Origin: a virus
Length of the DNA: 36,994 nucleotides
Reading direction: 5' to 3' (one strand)
Virus record (IMG/VR): IMGVR_UViG_3300034073_004811
Location: 1-36,994 of that record
A model generated the notes under the pieces. The model worked only from the letters and a program-made list of their open reading frames with translations. It searched no databases and had not been told where the DNA came from. Shown piece by piece: positions 20,448-29,149 of the stretch (its first letter is position 1; each line of letters begins with the position of its first letter). Made by a program: the position numbers and the translations under genes.

Positions 20448-23400
20448 ATGGATTTGCCACAAGAACATATAAACTACGTCATCGAAAATGGAATGGACGC
20501 ATGGTCACTAACCGACCATGGCCACATGAATGGATTTGGTCACGCATATCTTCATGCTGAAAAATTGCGTAAATCAGGTAAGAAGTTTAAGTTCGTGCCT
20601 GGTTGCGAAATGTACGTGCATCCTGATTTACAGCAATGGAAGAAGGATCTTGAAAAATCGAAAGAGAAACCTGCAAAAGACGAATCTATCATAACACCAA
20701 TTACGGCAGTAGTAGATAGCAACGACGAGACTATCGATGTAACTACCGAAGAGTCTACTTTGACCATCGAAAACGAGGAGGAGACGAAGTCGGGCAAATA
20801 CAACGATCCAGTGAAGCGCAGACACCACTTGGTTGTGCTTCCAAAAACGTCCATTGGTCTACAAAGGTTATTTCACTTAGTTTCTAAAGGCTATCTGGAG
20901 GGCTTCTATAGGTTTCCTCGAATCGATTATTCGATGCTAAAAGAGGCAGCGAGTGGCGGACATCTCATGGTCAGCACTGCGTGTCTTGGCGGTCCGTTGT
21001 GTTATGATATTTTTGAACAGTTACAAAAAGTTTCTTTTGACGATCTCAAATACAACTTGCTAGACGACGCTGTCCTCTTCGAAAAGATCCTCAATTCTAT
21101 GGGGAATACTTACGACAAACTAACGAACGCTGTCGGTAAAGAAAACGTTTGTCTCGAGATTCAGTTTAACAAACTCGAAGCGCAGCATCTGGCGAATCGC
21201 GCCATTATCGAATTTGCTAAGCGTAATTCGTTGACCGATAAACTCGTAGTTACTTGCGATTCTCACTATTCAAGACCAGAGCACTGGAAAGAGCGAGAAA
21301 TCTATAAGAAGTTGGGTTGGTTGAATTACCAAAGCTTTGATCCAAATTCTCTTCCTAAATCCCCTGAAGAATTGAAGTGCGAGCTATATCCTAAGAACGC
21401 TGATCAAATTTGGGACACGTACCGTAAGACGACGTCCGGCATGTCTTTTTACGACGATACGATCGTTTGTGATGCGATCGAACGCACACATGATATCGTG
21501 CACAACGAGATTGGAGATATCCAACCCGATCGATCGATGAAACTACCTTCTTATGTTATTCCAGAGGGATTAACCGAAGACAAGGCGTTGGTCGAAGCGT
21601 GTAAACAAGGTTTGGTTTGGCGAGGCCTCGATGGTAAGCCTGAATACATCGAAAGACTCAAATATGAACTAAAAATCATTCGTGACAAGAAGTTTTCGAA
21701 CTACTTCCTTACCATGAAGGCGATCCTTGATATTGCAAGAGAAAATATGCTTCTCGGCCCAGGTCGCGGATCTGCCGCCGGTGCCCTCGTTGCGTACGTT
21801 CTTGGAATTACGAATCTCGATCCTATTGAGTACGATCTACCGTTCGAACGATTCATGAATCCAGCTCGTCAAGGTTATCCTGATATCGATTCAGATATTT
21901 CGGATCGAGATAAGCTTCTCGAGCTTCTCCGCGAAAAGTTCGGCGGTCAAAATGTTATTCCGATTTCGAACTATAACACTTTCAAACTAAAGAGCTTGAT
22001 CAAGGATATTTCTCGCTTTTACGGTATTCCCTTCGAAGAGGTTAACGCCGCGATGGCGCCGATTGAAGACGACGTCAAGCGAGAATTGTTCAAACCTGGA
22101 ACGGATAAAAATCTTTTCGTTTTGACTTATGAGGATGCGATTAAGTACTCAAAGTCTCTACAGGATTTTATCGCGGCTCATCCCGAAGTCGCCGGACCGA
22201 TTAAAATTCTCTTTAAACAGAATCGTTCGTTGGGTCGCCACGCGGGAGGTGTAATCATCTCCGAGAATATCGCGGAAAGAATGCCTCTGATTCTTGCGCG
22301 CGGCGAACCACAAACTCCCTGGGTCGAAGGTATGACCTACAAACATCTGGAAGAACTAGGATGGATTAAGTTCGACCTACTCGGTCTTGAAACTTTGCGT
22401 ATTATCGAGCGCACGATTCATCTAATCCTCCAACGTCGTGAAGGAATTGCTAATCCTACTTTCTCACAAATTCGAGAGTGGTTCGATAGGCACATGGATC
22501 CGAAAAATATTGACCTTAATGATCAAAAGGTTTATGAATACGTTTATCACGAAGGTCGATTCGCCGGTGTGTTTCAGTTAGCAAACGCTGGCGCTCAACG
22601 CCTTTTCATGAAGGCAAAACCGAGAAGCATTATCGATATTGCTACGCTAACGTCGATTTATCGTCCTGGGCCTCTTGCGGCGAATGTCGACAAGCTATAC
22701 CTCGAGGCGAAGAACAATCCTGAAAAGATTGACTATCAACACCCACTAATTAAAAAGGTTCTTGAGCCGACTTATGGCTGTATCGTTTTTCAGGAGTCAA
22801 TCATGAAATTGTGCTCAGTCGTAGCGGGCTTTCCGGAGGCTGAGACGGATACGATTCGTCGAAATCTTTTGAAGAGAACAGCCGCGAAGCGAGATGCAAA
22901 CTTCGACGAAGCGAAGAAAACAAAGGACGAGTTCGTCGCTGGTTCTGTTAGGAATGGAGTTCCCGAGAAGGTGGCAGATGAACTTTTCGAGAAGATCCTT
23001 TATTTCGCTGGTTATGGTTTTAACGCCTCTCATGCAGTTTCTTATGCTATCGATTCGTACTATTGTGCGTGGCTTCTTACTTACTTCGAGGAAGAATGGC
23101 TTTGCGCTTATCTTGAATCCATGTCAGGTAGCGATGATAAGCGTTCAAAAGCATTCTCCGAGGTAAAGGCTCTAGGTTACAAGATCGTTCCTATCGACAT
23201 TAATTATGCAACAGATAGTTGGACGATTCTTGATGGAAAGCGATTTATGCCTAGTTTCCTTTCGTGTAAGGGCGTAGGTTCAGCGGCGATCGAAGAAGTC
23301 ATCGAAAACCGTCCGTATAATTCTATCGAAGAAATGTTGTGGTATCCAACGGGACAATGGCGACATTCGAAGTTTAACAAACGAGCCCTTGAAGCGCTCA

Positions 23401-23951
23401 TTGCGATTAAGGCGTTTGATTCTTTGGACTGCGTTGGACCCGACAAAACTTTCAACAACTACAAACAAATGCATGAGATTCTTGTTAATCGAAATAACGA
23501 AATCAAAAAGTGGACAAAGAAGAATCCAACCGCGGGAATGGAGACGTTCCGCAATCTATTGATTGAAACGCAAGATATCGATGATTGGTCGCGACGAGAA
23601 ATTGTCGACAATAGCATCAAGTATCTTAGTTCCTTTAATCCATCGACACTCGTCCCGGATTATTTGTTGAATAAATTTGAAGAGAAGAGTATCAAGCCGA
23701 TCGACGAACTCGAAGCCAGCGACATCTACTGGTTCGTGGTGATGGGCGTGAAGGAAAAGAAAACGAAGAATGGTAAACCATATCTTCTCTTGGAAACTTC
23801 GGGACCTACGGGACAAATTAAACGTTTGTTCTGCTGGGGGTGGAACGGCGAGACAGAAATTCCCGTTTATTCGGTTTGTATTTCTGAAGTTACAGTTGAT
23901 AGTTTCGGATGCAAAACTTTCGTAAGTAAGATTAAGATTTTGGAGAGCTAA
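20448..23951 (+). CDS. dnaE: DNA polymerase III alpha-like (C-family) replicative polymerase
   Basis: 1167-residue ORF from ATG 20448, the main part of a DnaE-type polymerase. PHP domain: SLTDHGHMNG, PGCEMYV, HHLVVLPK, TACLGG, CDSHYS; an acidic low-complexity insert of ~50 residues (about 65-115) interrupts it. Palm: LGPGRGSAAGALVAYVLGIT, PDIDSDIS (catalytic Asp pair), RHAGGVII, IYRPGPLA. Fingers and helix-hairpin-helix: GYGFNASHAVSYA. A C-terminal OB-like region follows (VVMGVKEKKTKNGKPYLLLE). No 3' exonuclease is fused, and no tau-binding domain is obvious. The true N-terminus is probably the 26-codon fragment at 20353. If ATG 20448 is used after TAA termination, the protein loses the first PHP histidines, perhaps tolerably for polymerisation. 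Confidence 0.9.
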   Translation: MDLPQEHINYVIENGMDAWSLTDHGHMNGFGHAYLHAEKLRKSGKKFKFVPGCEMYVHPDLQQWKKDLEKSKEKPAKDESIITPITAVVDSNDETIDVTTEESTLTIENEEETKSGKYNDPVKRRHHLVVLPKTSIGLQRLFHLVSKGYLEGFYRFPRIDYSMLKEAASGGHLMVSTACLGGPLCYDIFEQLQKVSFDDLKYNLLDDAVLFEKILNSMGNTYDKLTNAVGKENVCLEIQFNKLEAQHLANRAIIEFAKRNSLTDKLVVTCDSHYSRPEHWKEREIYKKLGWLNYQSFDPNSLPKSPEELKCELYPKNADQIWDTYRKTTSGMSFYDDTIVCDAIERTHDIVHNEIGDIQPDRSMKLPSYVIPEGLTEDKALVEACKQGLVWRGLDGKPEYIERLKYELKIIRDKKFSNYFLTMKAILDIARENMLLGPGRGSAAGALVAYVLGITNLDPIEYDLPFERFMNPARQGYPDIDSDISDRDKLLELLREKFGGQNVIPISNYNTFKLKSLIKDISRFYGIPFEEVNAAMAPIEDDVKRELFKPGTDKNLFVLTYEDAIKYSKSLQDFIAAHPEVAGPIKILFKQNRSLGRHAGGVIISENIAERMPLILARGEPQTPWVEGMTYKHLEELGWIKFDLLGLETLRIIERTIHLILQRREGIANPTFSQIREWFDRHMDPKNIDLNDQKVYEYVYHEGRFAGVFQLANAGAQRLFMKAKPRSIIDIATLTSIYRPGPLAANVDKLYLEAKNNPEKIDYQHPLIKKVLEPTYGCIVFQESIMKLCSVVAGFPEAETDTIRRNLLKRTAAKRDANFDEAKKTKDEFVAGSVRNGVPEKVADELFEKILYFAGYGFNASHAVSYAIDSYYCAWLLTYFEEEWLCAYLESMSGSDDKRSKAFSEVKALGYKIVPIDINYATDSWTILDGKRFMPSFLSCKGVGSAAIEEVIENRPYNSIEEMLWYPTGQWRHSKFNKRALEALIAIKAFDSLDCVGPDKTFNNYKQMHEILVNRNNEIKKWTKKNPTAGMETFRNLLIETQDIDDWSRREIVDNSIKYLSSFNPSTLVPDYLLNKFEEKSIKPIDELEASDIYWFVVMGVKEKKTKNGKPYLLLETSGPTGQIKRLFCWGWNGETEIPVYSVCISEVTVDSFGCKTFVSKIKILES

Positions 23952-24445
23952 TGAAAATCAAAACTGGTGGTATTATCGTTGAGGGCGCTGAGCAGCAAGG
24001 TAAATCAACTTTTTGTGAGAAGTTGAGTAAGCGTTTAGGTATCGAAGTAATTCATATGCATAAAGGCTATGGATTCGTCGAGGGCAAGTTCGATTACCTG
24101 ACCGGATATTTCTATGATATCGATAGACGTCCTGGACCGTTTATCTACGATCGATCGTATGTTTCAGAGTTGGCGTATGGCAAGGTTTTTAATCGAAACA
24201 ATATCACACCAGAAATTTTGCAAGGTATCGAAGATAGATTTAGGGAATTAGATTATTTGTTGATTTTGCTGGAGCTCAATCGACCATGGATCGAAAGAGA
24301 AGAGACAGTCACGAAAGAACAGAACGAGAAAGTTAAAGAAGCTTATCGACAAATTTTTCCAGCTTTGAAGATCGATAAGTTTTTGATAAATCCAACCGAT
24401 GAAGCTGTAGAATTCATCGCAAAGCAGTGCGAGGTTCGACGATGA
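23951..24445 (+). CDS. P-loop deoxynucleoside monophosphate kinase-like protein
   Basis: 164 residues with a complete P-loop GAEQQGKST at residues 12-20 and IYDRSYVSELAYG, the DR[YSH] nucleotide-binding motif of thymidylate kinase-like enzymes. It is short (family ~200) and lacks a clear LID arginine cluster, although RPWIEREETV may serve. It overlaps dnaE by one base (TAATG) and the ATP-grasp gene by four. Since another dTMP kinase-like protein occurs at 9353, this one may act on a modified dNMP such as hydroxymethyl-dCMP, made by the 30109 enzyme. That substrate is inferred from context. Confidence 0.75.
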   Translation: MKIKTGGIIVEGAEQQGKSTFCEKLSKRLGIEVIHMHKGYGFVEGKFDYLTGYFYDIDRRPGPFIYDRSYVSELAYGKVFNRNNITPEILQGIEDRFRELDYLLILLELNRPWIEREETVTKEQNEKVKEAYRQIFPALKIDKFLINPTDEAVEFIAKQCEVRR

Positions 24446-25701
24446 AAATTTTGTTGTTGACTTACGGGAACGAAAGTTCCATCGAGATGGTTCGTAGTAT
24501 TTCTGAACTCAATACACATGAAGTGTATGGTTGTCATTATGACACCATTAATGCTGGTCAAGCTTATCTAAACAAAAAATATATCTTCGAATGTCCCAAT
24601 CCATGGAAGTCTGCTACTGACTTTTTGTCGTGGTTGGAGATTTTTATCAAAGATAATGGCATCGACAAAGTATTCGTTACGAATTGTAAGATGCTAAAAT
24701 TTTTATACGATAATTGGGAATCGTTGGAGTGCATTGATAAGTTAATGATACCTGGTCGCGAGAATCTGGCGCCTTGTTTATTCAAAAATAAACTATATGA
24801 ACTATTACCGGATATTTCTCCAAAAGTTTTAAAGAATCATTTTGAAGCACCAGCCGATATCGAGCTTTTTGCTAAGCCTTGTTATAGTTCGTCGGCCGAA
24901 GGAGCACGTCGAATAAAAAACACGATCGATGATTGGCAAACAATTACGTCGATGGATGTTGTGACCGAATTTTTACCAGGCGAGGAATTTACAGTTGATT
25001 GTGTATCAACACCTACTGGTGAGATTGTAGACTGGAATGTTAGGCTTCGTACCAGAATTAGAGATGGAATAACTTCTTATGGGCGTTCCGCACCTGAGTA
25101 TTGGGAACTAATTGGTACTCACATTAAAACGATCGCTGCGAAGTTGAAGTTGCCATATTTTTGGTTCGCACAATTTAAGTTTGATTCAAGCGGAAATCCA
25201 AAACTCTTAGAGGTCAACTGTCGAATTAGCGGTAGTTTTTGTATTACGAAGTCCTCGCGTAAGGACTATATTAAACTTGCGATGCAAGATTTTAACGAAA
25301 TTGCTATCGTTAAAGGTCCAACGGGTGGAAGGCATTCAATCGCTCGTCATATGAATGTATTGCCCGCAGGCAAAAAATCTTGGGTGTGGGATATTGATGG
25401 CACGATTTGCACCGAAACAGGTGGCAACTATCACTTGTGTGAACCTTTTCCAGTAGCCATCGATGCTCTTAATAAGTTGTATGATCGTGGTGATGAAATC
25501 GTACTTCACACAGCTCGCGGCATGAAACGTTTCAATAACGACGTGGCGATGGTTTATCAAAATCTTTATGAGCTAACAAAAAAACAATTAGACGAGTGGG
25601 GTGTAAGATATGATAAACTCATTATGGGCAAACCATATGGTACGTTGGTCGATGCCGACGCTATCAAAGTTTCTGATTTGCAATTGAAGGAGACAACATG
25701 A
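24442..25701 (+). CDS. ATP-grasp ligase fused to a HAD phosphatase domain
   Basis: 419 residues. Residues ~1-300 form an ATP-grasp protein: a pre-grasp domain (MKILLLTYGNESSIEMV), AKPCYSSSAEGARRI, VVTEFLPGEEFTVDCVS and the metal-binding LLEVNCRISGS. Residues ~312-419 form a small HAD domain: WVWDIDGTIC with Asp317 and Asp319, IVLHTARGM (motif II), LIMGKP (motif III Lys) and DADAIKVSD (motif IV). ATP-grasp enzymes activate a carboxylate as acyl phosphate and join it to an amine or other nucleophile. A fused phosphatase suggests a two-step synthesis. It overlaps the carbamoyltransferase gene (ATGA), so it may prepare that enzyme's donor or acceptor; the substrate is not recognisable. ATG 24442 overlaps the kinase stop. 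Confidence 0.8.
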   Translation: MKILLLTYGNESSIEMVRSISELNTHEVYGCHYDTINAGQAYLNKKYIFECPNPWKSATDFLSWLEIFIKDNGIDKVFVTNCKMLKFLYDNWESLECIDKLMIPGRENLAPCLFKNKLYELLPDISPKVLKNHFEAPADIELFAKPCYSSSAEGARRIKNTIDDWQTITSMDVVTEFLPGEEFTVDCVSTPTGEIVDWNVRLRTRIRDGITSYGRSAPEYWELIGTHIKTIAAKLKLPYFWFAQFKFDSSGNPKLLEVNCRISGSFCITKSSRKDYIKLAMQDFNEIAIVKGPTGGRHSIARHMNVLPAGKKSWVWDIDGTICTETGGNYHLCEPFPVAIDALNKLYDRGDEIVLHTARGMKRFNNDVAMVYQNLYELTKKQLDEWGVRYDKLIMGKPYGTLVDADAIKVSDLQLKETT

Positions 25702-27467
25702 AAACGACAACAGCTCTAATGCTAACTCTAGGACACAACGCTTCTGCAGTCTATTTTGATGGCGAAAAGGCAACTGGATACGAAGAAGAGAGACTTAATC
25801 GTGTCAAGTCGTCGAGCGCATATCCTCGGATGTCTATTGATGAAATTGAAAAGAATGTGACAATCGCGGAGGGGAGTTTTGTTTTCGTTTCTCACTGGTT
25901 TGACAAGCTAGATTTTGATTCTTCATCAAACAAGTATTTTGACAAACTGCACTTTGACAATCTCGTCAAAAAATATTCTTTAAAGAAAGTCGTTTTGAGC
26001 GAGGGTTTTACTCATCACGATGCTCACGCATGGTCGGCCGTTTCCTTTTTGAGAGATAAATGGTCAAATTCTTTTGACAAATTTGTTGCTTCAAAAGATA
26101 AATTTCATGTTATCGCGGCAGATGGCTACGGTACATTCCAAGAAGTTTTTAGTGTTTATGAATTCGATGCTAGTAATAAGTCTTCGAAGTTAAAACTTCT
26201 CGAAAGATATCACGGTTATGGATATTCGCTAGGTCTTATGTATCAATACGCAACTTCGTATTGTGGTATGAAAGAAAATCAAGATGAATATAAGTTCTTG
26301 GGATATGAAACCCACGTTACTAATGTTCTGTCTTGGGATTCTATACAACTTCTAAGAGAGCTAGCTAGAACTAAAGCAGACTCTATGTTTGATAATATGG
26401 TGACGTCACCTGATGGTAGAGAAATGAACTGGAAGGACGAGTCTAATTTGGTTAATTTCCACGCGCTAGCAAATACCAAAAAACAATGGAAACAACATTT
26501 CGATAGCGTTATCGAATCTGTTGCCCCAAATACATCGGGCCGAGATTTGAGAATTATCATTGGTCATTATATTCAAGAGCTTATCGAAGGCGTCGTGTTA
26601 AAGATGATTGAACGTCATTCGATGAAACATCTGGCATTAGCAGGCGGTATCTTTTATAACGTTAAGTTAAACAATAGAGCCTTAAATAAAATTCCAGGAT
26701 TATTTTCTGTCGTTCCTCTTGCTGGCGACCAGGGTTGTGGCGTAGGTATGTACGAGGCTCATGTCGGTGGATTTAAGTGGGGCGATTTGAAGTGGGGCAT
26801 TCGTCCTGCGTTTAGTAACTGGCGTGACCAAATTTCTGCCGAAGATTTTGCTACATATGGAAGTCATATTAAATATTATTCTTCTACACAAAGAAACGAG
26901 GCAGTCTCTGATACCGTAAAGGCATTACAGTCAAATGAATTAGTGAATGTTGTAAAGTCTCGAATGGAGTATGGTCCCAGAGCTTTGTGCAGTACAACTA
27001 CCTTAGCGATTCCGACAACTTCCAACGTCGAAATTATTAACGACATCAATGAAAGAGACACTGTGATGCCAATGGCGCCTGTTATGCTCAACGCTGTTGT
27101 CGATCTGTTTTTTAATACCAACAATAGCGATAGAGTAATTGGCTCCGATCGATTTATGATTCTTACTTACGATTATACTTCTCCTGATTTACAAAATTAT
27201 GGAGGCGTTGCTCACAAGTATCCAGGCGTAGATGTGTGGTCAGGACGTCCTCAATTAATCGACGATAACGATACGTTTATGACGTCAGTTTTAACTGACA
27301 TTTATCCACAATCGAAAGCTTTAATCAACACTAGCTTTAATGCGCATGGACGTCCAATCGTATATTCTTTAGATAGCGTCATGGATAGTTTTAAATTTGA
27401 ATTCGATAAGGCGAAAGAATTGGGTCATAAGCTTCCGCTTCTTTATCTTTGCGATTTTGATGGTTGA
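25698..27467 (+). CDS. Carbamoyltransferase, NodU/CmcH/TobZ family
   Basis: 589-residue O-carbamoyltransferase. N-terminal kinase-like (YrdC-Kae1-type) half: LGHNASAVYF, FTHHDAHAWSAVSF (His106-His107 and His110, metal/nucleotide site), AADGYGTFQ, LAGGIFYNVKLN, GDQGCGVGM. C-terminal half: RMEYGPRALCSTT, NERDTVMPMAPVML, INTSFNAHGRPI. All family motifs appear complete. The family transfers carbamoyl from carbamoyl phosphate, via carbamoyl-adenylate, to a hydroxyl of a sugar or antibiotic; as I recall, a relative in phage-like DNA acts on 5-hydroxymethylcytosine. With the hydroxymethylase candidate at 30109 in the same operon, DNA-base carbamoylation is plausible. Two sugar epimerases nearby make a sugar acceptor an equal alternative. 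Confidence 0.9.
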   Translation: MKTTTALMLTLGHNASAVYFDGEKATGYEEERLNRVKSSSAYPRMSIDEIEKNVTIAEGSFVFVSHWFDKLDFDSSSNKYFDKLHFDNLVKKYSLKKVVLSEGFTHHDAHAWSAVSFLRDKWSNSFDKFVASKDKFHVIAADGYGTFQEVFSVYEFDASNKSSKLKLLERYHGYGYSLGLMYQYATSYCGMKENQDEYKFLGYETHVTNVLSWDSIQLLRELARTKADSMFDNMVTSPDGREMNWKDESNLVNFHALANTKKQWKQHFDSVIESVAPNTSGRDLRIIIGHYIQELIEGVVLKMIERHSMKHLALAGGIFYNVKLNNRALNKIPGLFSVVPLAGDQGCGVGMYEAHVGGFKWGDLKWGIRPAFSNWRDQISAEDFATYGSHIKYYSSTQRNEAVSDTVKALQSNELVNVVKSRMEYGPRALCSTTTLAIPTTSNVEIINDINERDTVMPMAPVMLNAVVDLFFNTNNSDRVIGSDRFMILTYDYTSPDLQNYGGVAHKYPGVDVWSGRPQLIDDNDTFMTSVLTDIYPQSKALINTSFNAHGRPIVYSLDSVMDSFKFEFDKAKELGHKLPLLYLCDFDG

Positions 27468-27470
27468 AAT

Positions 27471-28124
27471 ATGCGTGTAATTAAAAATCCCGAATTTGAA
27501 AACGACGATTATTTGATTAGGTTGGAACTAGCAAACATTCCAGTCGGTGATAGCGCTATCGATGAATTGAGAAAGATTGATACAGGTCTTGCTAACTATT
27601 ACGAAATAAAGCGTAATGCTTTTTTGAATCAAAATACTGATCCCCAAAATTTTTTAAGCTTCGTTGATGATCGACCAAGTTTGCGTTCTTTGTTGGAATT
27701 GCAAACTTTAAATTCAACGATTTATACTGTCGCGTGTGAAAGAGAAAATCGTAAAAAATATCTTGAGTTATTGAGCGATATTAAAACGCATCTCGCTACG
27801 AAGCCAACTACAAGACGCTGCATGGTAAGATTTGTCAACGGATTTGATGATTATTTTGTTAGTGAAACTTCTTCTGCGTTAGATGTTACTTGTTTAAACC
27901 TTATTCACTATTTGAATTCAGGTCCTAAGTTGGTGTTTAGGGCGTCAGATATAAAAAATGAATTGCTTGTTGATATCTTGACGATTTTTGAATTTTTTAT
28001 TAAACCTGTCTATTCTGATTACAAAAATCTTCAAATGTCAGTATATTGTTCTACTGCACAAGGTATTTCTAGCTGGAATGAATTCATAGGATTATTCGAC
28101 GCTATGTGTGGAGATAATGTCTAG
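27471..28124 (+). CDS. Short thymidylate-synthase-fold paralog
   Basis: 217 residues, no obvious name. The second half follows the thymidylate synthase/dCMP hydroxymethylase pattern: RRCMVRF (phosphate-binding Arg pair), LDVTC with Cys141 (compare LDVPC in the 30109 protein), FRASD at 156-160 (compare MRSSD) and Asp168 eight residues after that Asp, just as Asp189 follows Asp181 in 30109. The later His-x-Tyr of the family is Ser-Val-Tyr here. The N-terminal ~110 residues are not recognisably similar. So it may be an active pyrimidine-modifying enzyme with an unusual pocket or a partner subunit of the 30109 enzyme. It follows the carbamoyltransferase stop after 3 bases. Confidence 0.6.
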   Translation: MRVIKNPEFENDDYLIRLELANIPVGDSAIDELRKIDTGLANYYEIKRNAFLNQNTDPQNFLSFVDDRPSLRSLLELQTLNSTIYTVACERENRKKYLELLSDIKTHLATKPTTRRCMVRFVNGFDDYFVSETSSALDVTCLNLIHYLNSGPKLVFRASDIKNELLVDILTIFEFFIKPVYSDYKNLQMSVYCSTAQGISSWNEFIGLFDAMCGDNV

Positions 28125-28134
28125 GAGATAACTA

Positions 28135-29124
28135 ATGAAATGTTTGGTTACAGGAATAGCAGGTTTATTGGGAGCAAATTTCGCAAGACATCTTTTAAGC
28201 AAAGGGCACAAAGTAGTTGGTATCGATGATTTGAGCGGTGGATACAAAGAATTCGTACCAAGTCAAGTCGTTTTTTATAAAGTTGATTTGATTAATAGAG
28301 AAGCTTGTGAAAAAATTTTTAGAAATGAAAAACCAGATTGCGTTTATCATTTTGCTGCGTACGCTGCAGAAGGTTTAAGCCCATTCGTCCGAAATTATAA
28401 TTACACAAACAATGTAATTGCCTCCGCGAACGTTATTAACGCTAGTATTAATAGCAACGTTAAAAAAATAATTTATACGTCGTCAATGGCGGTATATGGG
28501 GTCGGTAATCCACCATTCACAGAAGATCAATTACCGACGCCAGAAGACCCCTATGGAATCGCTAAATATGCAGTCGAGATGGATCTAAAACTTGCGCATG
28601 AAATGTTTGATCTTCAATATAGCATAGTTCGTCCTCACAACGTTGTCGGCATCTATCAAAATATTTGGGATCGATATAGGAACGTCATTGGTATTTGGAT
28701 TCGTCAAGCTTTGGCGAATGAACCTTTGACTTTGTATGGCGATGGTACACAAATTCGTGCTTTTTCGGATATCAAGTTTTATATGGAACCATTCGAAAAA
28801 TTGTCGACCGAATATAACGGAGAAATTTTTAATATAGGCGCTGACAAGTATTATACAATTAACGAAGCAGCTGATCTTGTCATCGATGTTGCGAAAGAAT
28901 TCGGAATTAGCGCGAAAAAAATATACTTGGAAAAGCGTAACGAAGTGCATGCAGCATATTGCGATCACTCAAAAGCTAATAAATTATTAGACTTTAAAGA
29001 CGAAACAGATCTGCGAGAAACTATAAAAGATATGTTCGTTTGGGCGATGCAACAACCCAAAAAACAATCTAAGAATATGACTTACGAAATCGAAAAAAAC
29101 ATATACTCTTTTTGGAAAAAGTAA
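28135..29124 (+). CDS. NAD-dependent sugar-nucleotide epimerase/dehydratase (extended SDR)
   Basis: 329 residues. Rossmann motif TGIAGLLGANFARHLL (G-x-x-G-x-x-G) at residues 7-22, acidic IDDLSGG (NAD binding), YHFAAYAAEG, IIYTSSMAVYG, and the catalytic Y-x-x-x-K as YGIAKYAVE. RPHNVVGIYQN and FSDIKF follow as in UDP-sugar 4-epimerases. It would epimerise or modify a nucleotide-activated sugar. Ribosome site TAGGAG overlaps the stop of the previous gene. The C-terminal ~25 residues (KNMTYEIEKNIYSFWKK) are extra. The next gene is a second SDR, so the two probably act in sequence on the same sugar. Confidence 0.85.
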   Translation: MKCLVTGIAGLLGANFARHLLSKGHKVVGIDDLSGGYKEFVPSQVVFYKVDLINREACEKIFRNEKPDCVYHFAAYAAEGLSPFVRNYNYTNNVIASANVINASINSNVKKIIYTSSMAVYGVGNPPFTEDQLPTPEDPYGIAKYAVEMDLKLAHEMFDLQYSIVRPHNVVGIYQNIWDRYRNVIGIWIRQALANEPLTLYGDGTQIRAFSDIKFYMEPFEKLSTEYNGEIFNIGADKYYTINEAADLVIDVAKEFGISAKKIYLEKRNEVHAAYCDHSKANKLLDFKDETDLRETIKDMFVWAMQQPKKQSKNMTYEIEKNIYSFWKK

Positions 29125-29149
29125 GATATGATTACGAAAGGCAAACAAT

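Noticed and set aside
20353-20448. Group I intron or intein as the cause of the dnaE split
   Set aside because: Only five bases separate the two conserved PHP parts, far too short for an intron, and no intein motifs are present.
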